From contig JAGBTN010000012.1 in assembly GCA_017631315.1 (NCBI GenBank), positions 124,001 to 188,000 of the forward strand: DNA of 64,000 nt, in the 5' to 3' direction. The notes under the pieces were generated by a model. The model was given only the letters and a program-made list of their open reading frames with translations, had not been told where the DNA came from and did no database searches. Shown here piece after piece: positions 43,536-52,454 of this stretch; within the stretch, counting starts at the first letter, position 1, and each line of letters starts with the position of its first letter. Origin of the DNA: Bacteroidaceae bacterium. Its GTDB lineage: Bacteria; Bacteroidota; Bacteroidia; Bacteroidales; Bacteroidaceae. A program made the position numbers and the translations under genes.

Positions 43536-44210
43536 ATGAACAAGACAAAGAAATACATTCACGGATTGCTGAAGGCATTAGCCATCGGCATCCTGCTAAC
43601 CTCCTGTGATGCCCACATTGAGTTTCCCGACACCAACATGCAGCCTTGCCACATCCTCTGCACGGACGGCAAGGTCGTGACTATCGACCAGTGCGAAGCG
43701 CAGGGGAGGTCGCCCATCGGCGTGGTGTTCTACGTCAATCAGGGTGGCAGCGAGGAGCATGAAGGAACGGGCTATGCCGTCTATCTGTGGGACATCGCTC
43801 CGGAAATGTTCGCCGACTCCCTCGGTGTGAAGCAGAACACTTCGGCCAGTCTGACGAAGTATGACGGTAATAGCAACACCTTTGCCATCTACAATACGAG
43901 GGACATGGGTTCGCCTCTGGCCGATGCAGTCTTTGCCATCTGGCGATATGGGCAGAGCGCCTATATTCCATCCGTCGCACAGATGCAATTGCTCTATCGG
44001 GCAAAGGCAAGCGTCAATGCGTACATCAAGCGGTGCGGCGGCGACCCTATTCCCGATGAACCGGATAAGTGCTGGTACTGGACTTCCACCGAGGTCAGCG
44101 GACAGGAGAGTGCCAAGGCGTGGCTCTACTCCTTGTCTTCGGGTGCCATGCAGGAAACGCCCAAGGACCAGGCACACAAGGCGCGTCCCATCATCACCCT
44201 GTATCAATAA
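43536..44210 (+). CDS. Lipoprotein with DUF1566-like C-terminal domain
   Basis: A 224-aa protein with a lipobox (ALAIGILLTSC) and a C-terminal part like DUF1566/FISUMP domains: YIPSVAQMQLLYRAKASVNA, PDKCWYWTSTEVSGQESAKA and ARPIITLYQ. It is in the tra operon between traO and the coupling protein. CTnDOT carries other genes (traP, traQ) here, so this may be a lineage-specific surface component. Function unknown. Confidence 0.68.
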   Translation: MNKTKKYIHGLLKALAIGILLTSCDAHIEFPDTNMQPCHILCTDGKVVTIDQCEAQGRSPIGVVFYVNQGGSEEHEGTGYAVYLWDIAPEMFADSLGVKQNTSASLTKYDGNSNTFAIYNTRDMGSPLADAVFAIWRYGQSAYIPSVAQMQLLYRAKASVNAYIKRCGGDPIPDEPDKCWYWTSTEVSGQESAKAWLYSLSSGAMQETPKDQAHKARPIITLYQ

Positions 44211-44240
44211 GGATTCACCCGTTTGTCATAGCAAAGCAAG

Positions 44241-46424
44241 ATGGAAGAGACCAAGGAACTGCAGACCGCCTATAAGATATTCAGGGCTGTCATCTATATC
44301 TCCCTCCTCATGGAGTTCTTCGAGTATGCCGTGGATCCGCAGCTGCTCGACTTCTGGGGCGGCATCGTCTGTGACGTGCATGACCGCGTGAAGCGGTGGT
44401 TCATCTACCATGACGGCAACCTCGGATGGAGCAAGGTGGCCACGATCCTGGTCATCTGCATCACCTGTGTGGGCACCCGCAACAAGAAGCACCTAGAGTT
44501 TGACGCACGTCGGCAGGTGTTCTATCCCATCGTGGGCGGCTTCCTGCTACTCATCCTGAGTGTATGGCTCTTCGGCCATCGGATGCAGGCCGTCCTCTAC
44601 GCGCTACCTCTAAACATCTGGCTCTATATGCTTGTCAGCATCGTCGGCACGGTGCTCATCCATATTGCTCTCGACAACATATCCAAGTATCTGAAGGATG
44701 GATTGCTGAAAGACCGCTTCAACTTCGAGAACGAGAGTTTCGAGCAGTGCCAGGAACTGCAGGAGAACAAATACAGCGTGAATATCCCCATGCGCTACTA
44801 CTATAAGGGGCGTTTCCGCAAGGGCTGGGTGAACGTGGTCAATCCCTTCCGTGGCACATGGGTTGTCGGCACGCCTGGCTCTGGTAAGACGTTCAGCATT
44901 ATCGAGCCGTTCATCCGGCAACACAGCGCCAAAGGCTTTGCAATGGTGGTCTATGACTACAAGTTCCCGACGCTGGCCACCAAGCTCTACTACCACTACC
45001 AGAAGAACAAGCGGGAAGGCAACCTGCCCAAGGGCTGCAAGTTCAACATCATCAACTTCGTCGATGTGGAGTACAGCCGCCGCGTGAACCCCATTCAGCA
45101 GAAGTACATCGGCAACCTCGCTGCCGCCAGTGAGACGGCCGAGACCTTGCTGGAGTCCCTTCAAAAGGGCAAGAAGGAGGGCGGCGGTGGCAGCGACCAG
45201 TTCTTTCAGACCTCTGCCGTGAACTTCCTCGCCGCCTGCATCTACTTCTTCGTGAACTACAAGAAGATGCCGTATGACAAGGACGGGAAACCGCTCATTG
45301 CCGAGATGATGGAGGAACCGAAAACCCACCGCTCGAAACCGACCGGGCGCGTGTTCAACAGCAAAGGCGAGGAGATGGAGCCTGCCTACTGGCTTGGCAA
45401 GTACAGCGATATGCCGCACATTCTTTCGTTCCTCAATCAGGACTACCAGACCATCTTCGAGGTCTTGGAGACCGACAATGAGGTGGCTCCACTCCTTGGC
45501 CCGTTCCAGACGGCTATGAAGAACAAGGCGATGGAGCAGTTGGAAGGTATGATAGGCACCCTGCGTGTCTATACCTCCCGACTGGCGACGAAGGAATCCT
45601 ACTGGATTTTCCACAAGGACGGCGACGACTTCGACCTGAAGGTCAGCGACCCAAAGAGTCCGAGTTATCTGCTCATTGCCAACGACCCAGAGATGGAGAG
45701 CATCATCGGCGCGTTGAACGCCCTTATCCTAAACCGTCTGGTCACCCGTATCAATACGGGTCAGGGCAGGAACATCCCCGTGAGCATCATCGTCGATGAG
45801 TTGCCTACGCTCTATTTCCACAAGATTGACCGTCTGATAGGCACGGCGCGAAGCAATAAGGTCAGCGTGGCACTCGGCTTTCAGGAATTACCGCAACTGG
45901 AGGCCGACTACGGCAAGGTGGGGATGCAGAAAATCATCACCACCGTAGGCAATGTGGTCAGCGGTTCTGCCCGTAGCAAGGAAACGCTGGAGTGGCTGTC
46001 GAACGACATCTTTGGCAAGGTCGTACAACTGAAGAAGGGCGTGACCATCGACCGTGACAAGACTTCCATCAACCTTAACGAGAACATGGACAGCCTTGTC
46101 CCAGCCTCTAAAATCAGCGACATGCCGACTGGTTGGATTTGCGGTCAGGTGGCACGTGACTTCGTGGCGACCAAAACGGGACACGGCGGCAGCATGAACA
46201 TACAGGAGAGTGAGGAGTTTAAGACCTCCAAGTTCTACTGCAAGACCGACTTCAACATGGCGGACATCAAAAAGGAGGAGTCGGAGTACATGCCGCTGCC
46301 CAAGTTCTACACCTTCCCCTCCAAGGATGCCAAGGAACGCATCCTCTACAACAACTTTACCCGCGTTGATCAGGAGGTGCGCGACATGATACGTGAGATA
46401 CAGGCTTTCAAGGTCAAGAATTAA
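44241..46424 (+). CDS. Type IV coupling ATPase (MobC/VirD4-like)
   Basis: A 727-aa protein with several N-terminal membrane helices (VATILVICITCVG, VGGFLLLILSVWLFG, IWLYMLVSIVGTVLIHIAL). The Walker A is VVGTPGSGKTFSIIEPFI near residue 210 and the Walker B SIIVDELPTLYF near residue 515. The C-terminal TraG/VirD4 cytoplasmic domain includes NVVSGSARSKETLEWLSNDI. It recruits the relaxase-DNA complex to the channel. In Bacteroides elements this gene is usually called mobC and sits beside mobA and mobB; neither is visible here. Confidence 0.88.
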   Translation: MEETKELQTAYKIFRAVIYISLLMEFFEYAVDPQLLDFWGGIVCDVHDRVKRWFIYHDGNLGWSKVATILVICITCVGTRNKKHLEFDARRQVFYPIVGGFLLLILSVWLFGHRMQAVLYALPLNIWLYMLVSIVGTVLIHIALDNISKYLKDGLLKDRFNFENESFEQCQELQENKYSVNIPMRYYYKGRFRKGWVNVVNPFRGTWVVGTPGSGKTFSIIEPFIRQHSAKGFAMVVYDYKFPTLATKLYYHYQKNKREGNLPKGCKFNIINFVDVEYSRRVNPIQQKYIGNLAAASETAETLLESLQKGKKEGGGGSDQFFQTSAVNFLAACIYFFVNYKKMPYDKDGKPLIAEMMEEPKTHRSKPTGRVFNSKGEEMEPAYWLGKYSDMPHILSFLNQDYQTIFEVLETDNEVAPLLGPFQTAMKNKAMEQLEGMIGTLRVYTSRLATKESYWIFHKDGDDFDLKVSDPKSPSYLLIANDPEMESIIGALNALILNRLVTRINTGQGRNIPVSIIVDELPTLYFHKIDRLIGTARSNKVSVALGFQELPQLEADYGKVGMQKIITTVGNVVSGSARSKETLEWLSNDIFGKVVQLKKGVTIDRDKTSINLNENMDSLVPASKISDMPTGWICGQVARDFVATKTGHGGSMNIQESEEFKTSKFYCKTDFNMADIKKEESEYMPLPKFYTFPSKDAKERILYNNFTRVDQEVRDMIREIQAFKVKN

Positions 46425-46439
46425 ACGAAATCAGCCTTC

Positions 46440-46549
46440 GTATTTGCAAGTAATTTTATATCAACAACTTGCACTTTAAACGACAGAAAAGTCCCGACGT
46501 GGATTCTGTGAAGGACAAAAAGAACAAAGATTTAACATTTTTAACTTTC
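46440..46549 (+). repeat. Diverged direct repeat, left copy (flanks the cargo operon)
   Basis: GTATTTGCAA...TTTATATCAACAACTTG...TTAAACGACAGAA...ATTTTTAACTTT aligns without gaps to 52984-53093. Both copies read (F/L)YINNL(H/Y)(F/V)KRQ at one end and DLTFLTF at the other in the same frame. The copy here has a stop codon directly before the frame, so it is probably a remnant. Confidence 0.6.
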
Positions 46550-46556
46550 TGCAACG

Positions 46557-47870
46557 CTAAAAACTTGTAAATCCCATCCTAGTACTATGTGCTGCATATC
46601 TACTTCCAACAGCATTTACAAATTCATCCTTAAAGGCAAAAAGAGGTTCATGCAAAGTTTTAAACAAATCGCATTCTTCCTCAGAAATTAACATGTTCAA
46701 ATCAAAGATTATAGACATAATAGTTTTATCAAGAACAAAATATAAGTCAGGAAAGTATACATTCTCTCCGAGTTTTGTTTTTCTGTCTTTATTTAAGTCC
46801 TTTATACTATTATATTCATTTTCTGTACAAATTAAGCCGATTACATATCGATGAGTTCTTTTCTTCTCATGCGCATAGTCACAAGCAGCACTTATCTCCA
46901 TAGCCACAACTTGGTATTGGTATTGTTCTTTAATCTTGTAGTGATTTCCTAGGAGATGGTCATTCAACCAAGTTACTGTTCCATACCCAAACCTATTTTT
47001 GAAATAATCTTCATCATTTTTGAAGGTTCTTACGCAACCACGTTGGTTTGGCTCGTATACATTGGGATTAATATGCAAAATCGCATTTAGATATGGCGCT
47101 ATACCATCTATACTAATACTGTTAAAAAAACTTTTGTTCTTTTCTGAAATTTGAAGATATTCTTCCCATGTTTTTTTACCATTATTGCATAGTTCATAAC
47201 CGAAAATAGGAGCCAGTACATCTTTTATAGCACGATCAGGATCAGTATGACCATTTTGGTAGCCATGAGAGGCCCAAGCAATCTTGGCAAACACCTCTTT
47301 GAACCTCTTCTCAAAGTTTTCATGCTTACCCCACTCCTCTTCAACTTCAATGAGACTTGTAATGTTTGACAAACTCACATCAGCAGCCTCAGCTAATTCA
47401 TCATTGACAGAAAATAGACACTTAACTAAAGGATTATCAACAATTGTATCTACAAACGGAGACAAAGAATCATCATTTTCTCCAAAGCTATTCTTATCCA
47501 TTGGAATAATTTTGATAGGATTGGCGATCTGACCTTTATTTCCTTCACGATTTGCAAATATTTTAAACTTTTCTATATCGTTAACATTCGTAGTCCAGAA
47601 AGCAAGAATAAATGTCCTATTCTTAATTGGTATAAAATGCTTAATTGCATCAAACAGTGTTGCAAACATTGCATTTTCGTCTCCAGAATTTTGTAGGTTG
47701 ATATCAAAGAACGCTATTTTAACACCATCTAATGGTTTTTCTGGCAGTGACATCACGTCATATAGAATAGTCTTACATCCAATTCCATGAGTGTTGAATA
47801 CACGTGCAATTCTTTCTAAATCTGTCTTGCTGTCATCTACAACAATGATACTATTATTTTCGCGTAACAT
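46557..47870 (-). CDS. Receiver-like protein of the cargo operon
   Basis: A 437-aa protein. The first 130 residues look like a response-regulator receiver: the acidic pair in IIVVDDSKTD (D12, D13), a possible phospho-acceptor Asp56 in VKIAFFDINLQ, Thr93/94 in FILAFWTTN and a Lys near 126 in IIPMDKNSFG. The remaining 300 residues are of unknown fold with no visible DNA-binding motif (WASHGYQNGHTDPDRAIKDV, EYLQISEKNKSFFNSISIDG), so it is not a usual transcription regulator. It is the last gene of the operon, 5 bases after the kinase-like gene, which suggests it receives a signal from it. Confidence 0.65.
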   Translation of the reverse strand: MLRENNSIIVVDDSKTDLERIARVFNTHGIGCKTILYDVMSLPEKPLDGVKIAFFDINLQNSGDENAMFATLFDAIKHFIPIKNRTFILAFWTTNVNDIEKFKIFANREGNKGQIANPIKIIPMDKNSFGENDDSLSPFVDTIVDNPLVKCLFSVNDELAEAADVSLSNITSLIEVEEEWGKHENFEKRFKEVFAKIAWASHGYQNGHTDPDRAIKDVLAPIFGYELCNNGKKTWEEYLQISEKNKSFFNSISIDGIAPYLNAILHINPNVYEPNQRGCVRTFKNDEDYFKNRFGYGTVTWLNDHLLGNHYKIKEQYQYQVVAMEISAACDYAHEKKRTHRYVIGLICTENEYNSIKDLNKDRKTKLGENVYFPDLYFVLDKTIMSIIFDLNMLISEEECDLFKTLHEPLFAFKDEFVNAVGSRYAAHSTRMGFTSF

Positions 47871-47875
47871 ATTTT

Positions 47876-50029
47876 TTATTTTGAATTAGGGAAAACAAGA
47901 ACAACACAGGCACCATTATACTCAGCGCCAAACCCTGCGTCTTTTGGCTCTACAAATAGCAATTTGCCTTTAGACATCTCCATGACAAGGTTTACATAAT
48001 ATAGTCCGACCCCCATTCCATTTGGTTTCATAGTTCTAAATGGCAATATAACATCTTCAGGATTCATTAAGAATCCCACACCATTATCTGCAATAGCAAT
48101 TGCTGGGCCATCAAAATGTTCTGTATCCATTTTTATGCAGATTGAACAATTATATATACCTTGCAACATTTCCCTTTTCCTACATACCCAATAAATTGCG
48201 TTATCAATGATGTTAGAAAGAGCACTCATTACTAAACCTCCTGCAACATACACAGAAAAATCTTTGGAACGATCATATTCCAGATTCACCTTATGGTAGG
48301 CCATTCTGTTCTTATGAATACCTAATGCTTTTTCAATAATAGTTGATGCTTGCAATTGAGAAGCCTTATTTTTCCTCATCAGGGGTGAGAATTTTTCGAG
48401 GATGTCCATCAGGCTTTTTACGCGCATTCTGATATCTTCTATATCACAACCACGTTTGTTTATGTCTGAATTGATATATCCCAATTCACGAACTAACTCA
48501 TGAAATACTATAGACAAATTCAATCCACTCATGCCTGCACCTAACATAACATCACGCATATTGTTATATTCGTGCTTAATACGGTTGATTATTGGAGCGA
48601 ACTCTTTGTCAAGATTTCTTTTCTGTAGTTTTGTAGACAACTCTTCTATTGCATCAGAGAATACTGGCCGCTTATTAACATTTATATTCTCGATATAAGC
48701 TCTCACTTTATCCCTGTCATTAACAGCTAAACGTTCAAAATGATTGAAAACGGATTTAACAATGAAGACCAATAGTGAAAACGTCTCATTTTCTATAAAC
48801 CCTTCACGATTTGTTTTTTCAATAAGTGTATCTTTGGTCTCTTTGAGATTCAGATTGATAGCACCAACTGTCTGTCCCTTTGCAAAGTGGTTGCCCGCTC
48901 TTCTCATTTTTTGCTGATCCAAGCCAAGCCAATCATCTGTAGGTTCTCCATAATTATATACTCGTATATTATCCCGAAAAACCTTTATTCCACATTGCGA
49001 AGCCACATAATCTTTCACTTTACCTACAGAACCACTACCAAACGTAGGTGTAATAATCTTAGTATCCATTGAGAATGCATAGAATTCACCTTCTATCGTA
49101 CCAATATTTGAAAGATGTTTATTCTTTAATAGTTGAATGTCCATACTTTCTTCAATGGGGAAATCTTTACTACTTATTGAAAGTACATCAGACTCTGTCG
49201 AAGAGTTATTTTCTTCTAAAACAGATATATTTATCGGTTTAAATTGATAGCACCACGAATATTTTGCATTATCATCGTCGTTACTTGATGGAATTAGTCT
49301 GAATTTAAAGTGAAAAAGTGCGCTATCAAGAAAGTCTGCTTGTGTTCTTACACTTTCTATCCATTCCGTTACTTTGGCTTCATTTGAACTCACAATAATC
49401 TCAAAATCATCATTTTTGCTGAAGGGATTTTGGATAAGCATCAACTTGCTTACTACGTCAACAACTTTTGCACGAGTCCAATGCGCATCACGCAGCCCAT
49501 GTAATATTATTTTAGTACCATGGCTACAACCCAAAGTAGATTGTATGCCATGTTCAATATTGACTTTCATTCCCTCAATATAATCTGAAGAACCAATCAA
49601 GTCATTCCAATTAATTGATAGTCTAGAAGCAGTCAAGTTAGTTGCAGTCTTTGTTTCTAGGATTACATTGTTTGCTAGTCGATGTACAGCCAATCTACCG
49701 ACCCCCTTGTTCCCAAGCGAGGTTCTGTGCTTGGTTTTACTTTGTTTAACTTCCTGACGTTTGTAGTCCGTTCCAATTGTCAACCATGCATTACTTAATG
49801 TCTCTACACTCATACCTACACCATCGTCTTCGATAGTAATCATAGATTTCCCTTCGAGTAAATTCTCAAAATGTATTCTAACGAAAGAAGCATCCGCATC
49901 GTAAGAATTCTTTACCAACTCGAATAACGCAAGGCTATTACTACCGATAAGTTCATCGCCCAAAAGTGTAATAATATGAGAACTAGCCTTAACAGAGTAT
50001 GCTCTTATTTCTTTATTGTAAATATCCAT
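47876..50029 (-). CDS. Dual-GHKL protein: Hsp90/MutL-like N-terminal and histidine-kinase-like C-terminal ATPase
   Basis: A 717-aa protein. Residues 15-200 form a first GHKL ATPase: FELVKNSYDADA (N box, Glu37 and Asn41), IEDDGVGM (Asp69) and SLGNKGVGRLAVHRLA. This type occurs in Hsp90, MutL and MORC. Residues about 490-717 look like a histidine kinase: a His near 510 in IVFHELVRELGYI, NIIDNAIYW, IADNGVGF and NGMGVGLYYVNL. No transmembrane segment is seen. The residues needed for ATP binding are present in both halves. It follows the AlbA_2 gene by 11 bases and precedes the receiver-like gene by 5. A role in sensing and signalling, perhaps in defence, is inference. Confidence 0.8.
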   Translation of the reverse strand: MDIYNKEIRAYSVKASSHIITLLGDELIGSNSLALFELVKNSYDADASFVRIHFENLLEGKSMITIEDDGVGMSVETLSNAWLTIGTDYKRQEVKQSKTKHRTSLGNKGVGRLAVHRLANNVILETKTATNLTASRLSINWNDLIGSSDYIEGMKVNIEHGIQSTLGCSHGTKIILHGLRDAHWTRAKVVDVVSKLMLIQNPFSKNDDFEIIVSSNEAKVTEWIESVRTQADFLDSALFHFKFRLIPSSNDDDNAKYSWCYQFKPINISVLEENNSSTESDVLSISSKDFPIEESMDIQLLKNKHLSNIGTIEGEFYAFSMDTKIITPTFGSGSVGKVKDYVASQCGIKVFRDNIRVYNYGEPTDDWLGLDQQKMRRAGNHFAKGQTVGAINLNLKETKDTLIEKTNREGFIENETFSLLVFIVKSVFNHFERLAVNDRDKVRAYIENINVNKRPVFSDAIEELSTKLQKRNLDKEFAPIINRIKHEYNNMRDVMLGAGMSGLNLSIVFHELVRELGYINSDINKRGCDIEDIRMRVKSLMDILEKFSPLMRKNKASQLQASTIIEKALGIHKNRMAYHKVNLEYDRSKDFSVYVAGGLVMSALSNIIDNAIYWVCRKREMLQGIYNCSICIKMDTEHFDGPAIAIADNGVGFLMNPEDVILPFRTMKPNGMGVGLYYVNLVMEMSKGKLLFVEPKDAGFGAEYNGACVVLVFPNSK

Positions 50030-50040
50030 ATTGAATCATT

Positions 50041-51423
50041 CTAAGAGTAAATATTAACCACGGTCCACTTCCCGTCATTGTCCTTGCCTTCACGCTTCAA
50101 AACACCACGCTTCTGCAAAGCTGAGAGGTCACGTTCGATGGTACGTTGGCTCACCGACAAAGTCTCCGACATTTGTTTGCCGGTGATTGTCGGAGACTCT
50201 TTGATGAGATTGAGGATTTTCTGCTGACGCTCAGTGAGTTTCGTCTCCGACATGTCTCCGTCATGGTCTCCGACATTAGAGGTGTCGGAAGAGGCGAAGA
50301 TGACGGTCTGGAATTGGGTTGGAGTAGATTTGAACACAGGCTTCAGCTCGTCTTTATAACCTGCCAAGGCTTTGGTCTCATTACAAATGCGTGTGAGTCC
50401 GCTACCTCGTTTCTCCATATAGTCAAGTTGAGCCATCACATTTGCAAGTATGGGATTACGCCTTTCAGAAGACACATCTTTGATGTCCAAATTCTGTATC
50501 AGCACACCATTGTACATCCCTCCTGGGGATGTTACAGTGAGGCGGTCATCGTAAATGTCAAGATGAACTTCACTACCCATTACGGTGTAGTCACGATGGA
50601 TGAAATGGTTTACCATTGCTTCAAGAACTGCTCGCTCAGCATACTCCGGCTTGTTCTTTCGTCCATCAGGCAGTTTCTCCCAGCCTCTCTTGGTGTTAGA
50701 CTTGACGAAGTTCATGGCTTCACGGAGCAGCATGAGGACATTGCCTGTAAACTCTGCATCATTGATAGCATCGCCCTTTTCCGTTCCATCCCATCGGGTA
50801 CAATAAAGGCGAGATTGCCATAAAGGACAATCATCGGCGAACATTGCACCTGCATTCGTTAGGTGTCCTGCACCTGTCACAAGACCAAATGATAATAAAT
50901 ACTTCTTGTCCCATTCTTGTTTGGTGCGGTCTTTGAACGAGTTCGCCAATATCGTAAAGGAATAGTCTTCTGCTTTATAGTCTGTGTGAAGGGAATCAAA
51001 AGTTTTGTTGGAACCTTTCAGTACCAAGCGAACCATCTGTTCTGCCGTGGCAGGAAGACTTTCATCACCAATTCGAACAAATGCAATACGCTGACCATCT
51101 CCAACATAGTAATATGGGGTATAATGCCCTGCGTTGACTTTGAGTTGCATGACATGTAAACCATCTATATCATGGGGAATCATCTCCACTTCTGGCAGGG
51201 GATCCATATAGTCACGAATCCTGCTACTGATGGCCTCGCATACATGCTGCACGTCATTAAGACCTTTGACGATGCCGTCATTATCAATGCCAAAGAAAAG
51301 GGAACCACCCAGGCCATTGGCAAAGGCACTTACACTCTTCAACCAACTCTTAGGTTTCTTCTCTTCAAGCATCACCTTGAAGTCGTATGCTGTACATTCG
51401 CTTATAAGATTATTTAATTTCAT
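50041..51423 (-). CDS. AlbA_2 / GHKL-like / winged-helix protein
   Basis: A 460-aa protein with three parts. Residues about 12-125 form an AlbA_2 (Schlafen-like) domain: SVSAFANGLGGSLFFGIDND. Residues about 260-345 resemble HATPase_c_4: ERAVLEAMVNHFIHRDY, LTVTSPGGMYNG and KRGSGLTRICNE. The last 70 residues are a winged helix: LTERQQKILNLIKESPTITG and LSVSQRTIERDLSALQKRGV. Such proteins are widespread and often called putative transcriptional regulators or ATP-dependent DNA-binding proteins; some occur in defence islands. It overlaps the upstream gene by 14 bases and probably controls or serves the operon. Confidence 0.82.
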   Translation of the reverse strand: MKLNNLISECTAYDFKVMLEEKKPKSWLKSVSAFANGLGGSLFFGIDNDGIVKGLNDVQHVCEAISSRIRDYMDPLPEVEMIPHDIDGLHVMQLKVNAGHYTPYYYVGDGQRIAFVRIGDESLPATAEQMVRLVLKGSNKTFDSLHTDYKAEDYSFTILANSFKDRTKQEWDKKYLLSFGLVTGAGHLTNAGAMFADDCPLWQSRLYCTRWDGTEKGDAINDAEFTGNVLMLLREAMNFVKSNTKRGWEKLPDGRKNKPEYAERAVLEAMVNHFIHRDYTVMGSEVHLDIYDDRLTVTSPGGMYNGVLIQNLDIKDVSSERRNPILANVMAQLDYMEKRGSGLTRICNETKALAGYKDELKPVFKSTPTQFQTVIFASSDTSNVGDHDGDMSETKLTERQQKILNLIKESPTITGKQMSETLSVSQRTIERDLSALQKRGVLKREGKDNDGKWTVVNIYS

Positions 51424-52210
51424 CTGTTTTCGTGTCCTGATGATTGGTGTTTTGTTGTGGGACCGCCATCTGCAGGAATCTATTTGTAAGATTTGAACCT
51501 TGCATCAGATTATCATATGTTTCTTGAGCCCAAAACAAGTAATTATCCCACAAACCTGTAGAGACTTCAGCTTTTAATTCATCAAGTTTATCTTTATTAG
51601 GAGTGCCATCCTTGTGAAAGTACATGTTTGATGTTACCTGAGACTTAAATACCCAAATAGCTTTCTTCTCTCCCCATGAGTAAGATGTCAACCAAGATTC
51701 TGGATAGTATATCATCTCCTCATCCTTCTTGTATGTACTATGTGCTAATGTGTTTTCAATAAATCTCCTCGCTAAACTTCGTAAAGTTTCTATTCGTAAG
51801 TTTTCTGAAAAATATTTATCAGGATCTTCATAAAACAAATGATCACAATACCCGTGGTCTATCTGATTTTTAGCATCATCCAGAAAATCTTTGTCAATTA
51901 CATCATTGTTTAGTTGAATGTTCTTGATGTCGAATGGTGTATTCACAGGTGTTTGTATAGGTAACCCTACTTTATGCAAAGCAACTATCACTGCGCGTTT
52001 TTCTGCAATATTCAGCTTAGTATTCAATTCTTGACAAGCTTTATTATAAGTGCCATTATACTTGGCGTACACTTTGATTATCTCCAATGCACGAATTGCA
52101 ATGGCACGAACTTTCTTAACCTTGTTTTCTTCACGCTTAGCAAGAAAAAAAGTTCCAAAATAAGTTCCAATTAATGCACATGCAAGTGCTGTTGTAATAT
52201 CAACCCACAT
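51410..52210 (-). CDS. Membrane-anchored protein of unknown function, first gene of the cargo operon
   Basis: A 266-aa protein with one N-terminal helix (ITTALACALIGTYFGTFFLA) followed by basic residues, so the bulk is probably cytoplasmic. The soluble part is helical and charged (RALEIIKVYAKYNGTYNKAC, ENLRIETLRSLARRFIENTL). I recognise no family. It starts directly downstream of the promoter and palindrome at 52254-52290. Membrane anchoring next to signalling ATPases would fit a sensor or effector. Confidence 0.65.
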   Translation of the reverse strand: MWVDITTALACALIGTYFGTFFLAKREENKVKKVRAIAIRALEIIKVYAKYNGTYNKACQELNTKLNIAEKRAVIVALHKVGLPIQTPVNTPFDIKNIQLNNDVIDKDFLDDAKNQIDHGYCDHLFYEDPDKYFSENLRIETLRSLARRFIENTLAHSTYKKDEEMIYYPESWLTSYSWGEKKAIWVFKSQVTSNMYFHKDGTPNKDKLDELKAEVSTGLWDNYLFWAQETYDNLMQGSNLTNRFLQMAVPQQNTNHQDTKTDEIK

Positions 52211-52253
52211 AGGAAAATTCGAATCTGTTTAACTATAATGAATTATGTATACA

Positions 52254-52271
52254 GGCGTATATATATACGCC
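52254..52271. promoter_or_regulatory. 18-bp perfect palindrome, candidate operator of the cargo operon
   Basis: GGCGTATATATATACGCC is a perfect palindrome. It lies 12-29 bases after the -7 box in the minus-strand direction, covering the start of the transcript. A dimeric regulator is the usual ligand of such a site. Confidence 0.5.
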
Positions 52272-52282
52272 CAATATAGCCA

Positions 52283-52290
52283 CAAAGTTA
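52283..52290 (-). promoter_or_regulatory. -7 element of the cargo operon promoter
   Basis: On the minus strand TAACTTTG matches the TAnnTTTG consensus, about 73 bases before the ATG at 52210. The -33 region is T-rich without a clean TTTG. Confidence 0.5.
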
Positions 52291-52454
52291 ATGAATTAAC
52301 TTCAGAAATGGGAAAAAACATTGTTACAATCTCTTTATTTTATGCATTTTTTATTGGTAAAGATGGCAAAACAAGGAACTTTTGAGCCGTTTTTTGTTTA
52401 TTTAATGAGGTTACATGACGAATTATCAATAAAAAATGTGTACCTTTGCCACCT

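Noticed and set aside
44610-45614. 334-codon minus-strand frame within the coupling-protein gene
   Set aside because: Antisense shadow; no ribosome-binding site or domain seen.
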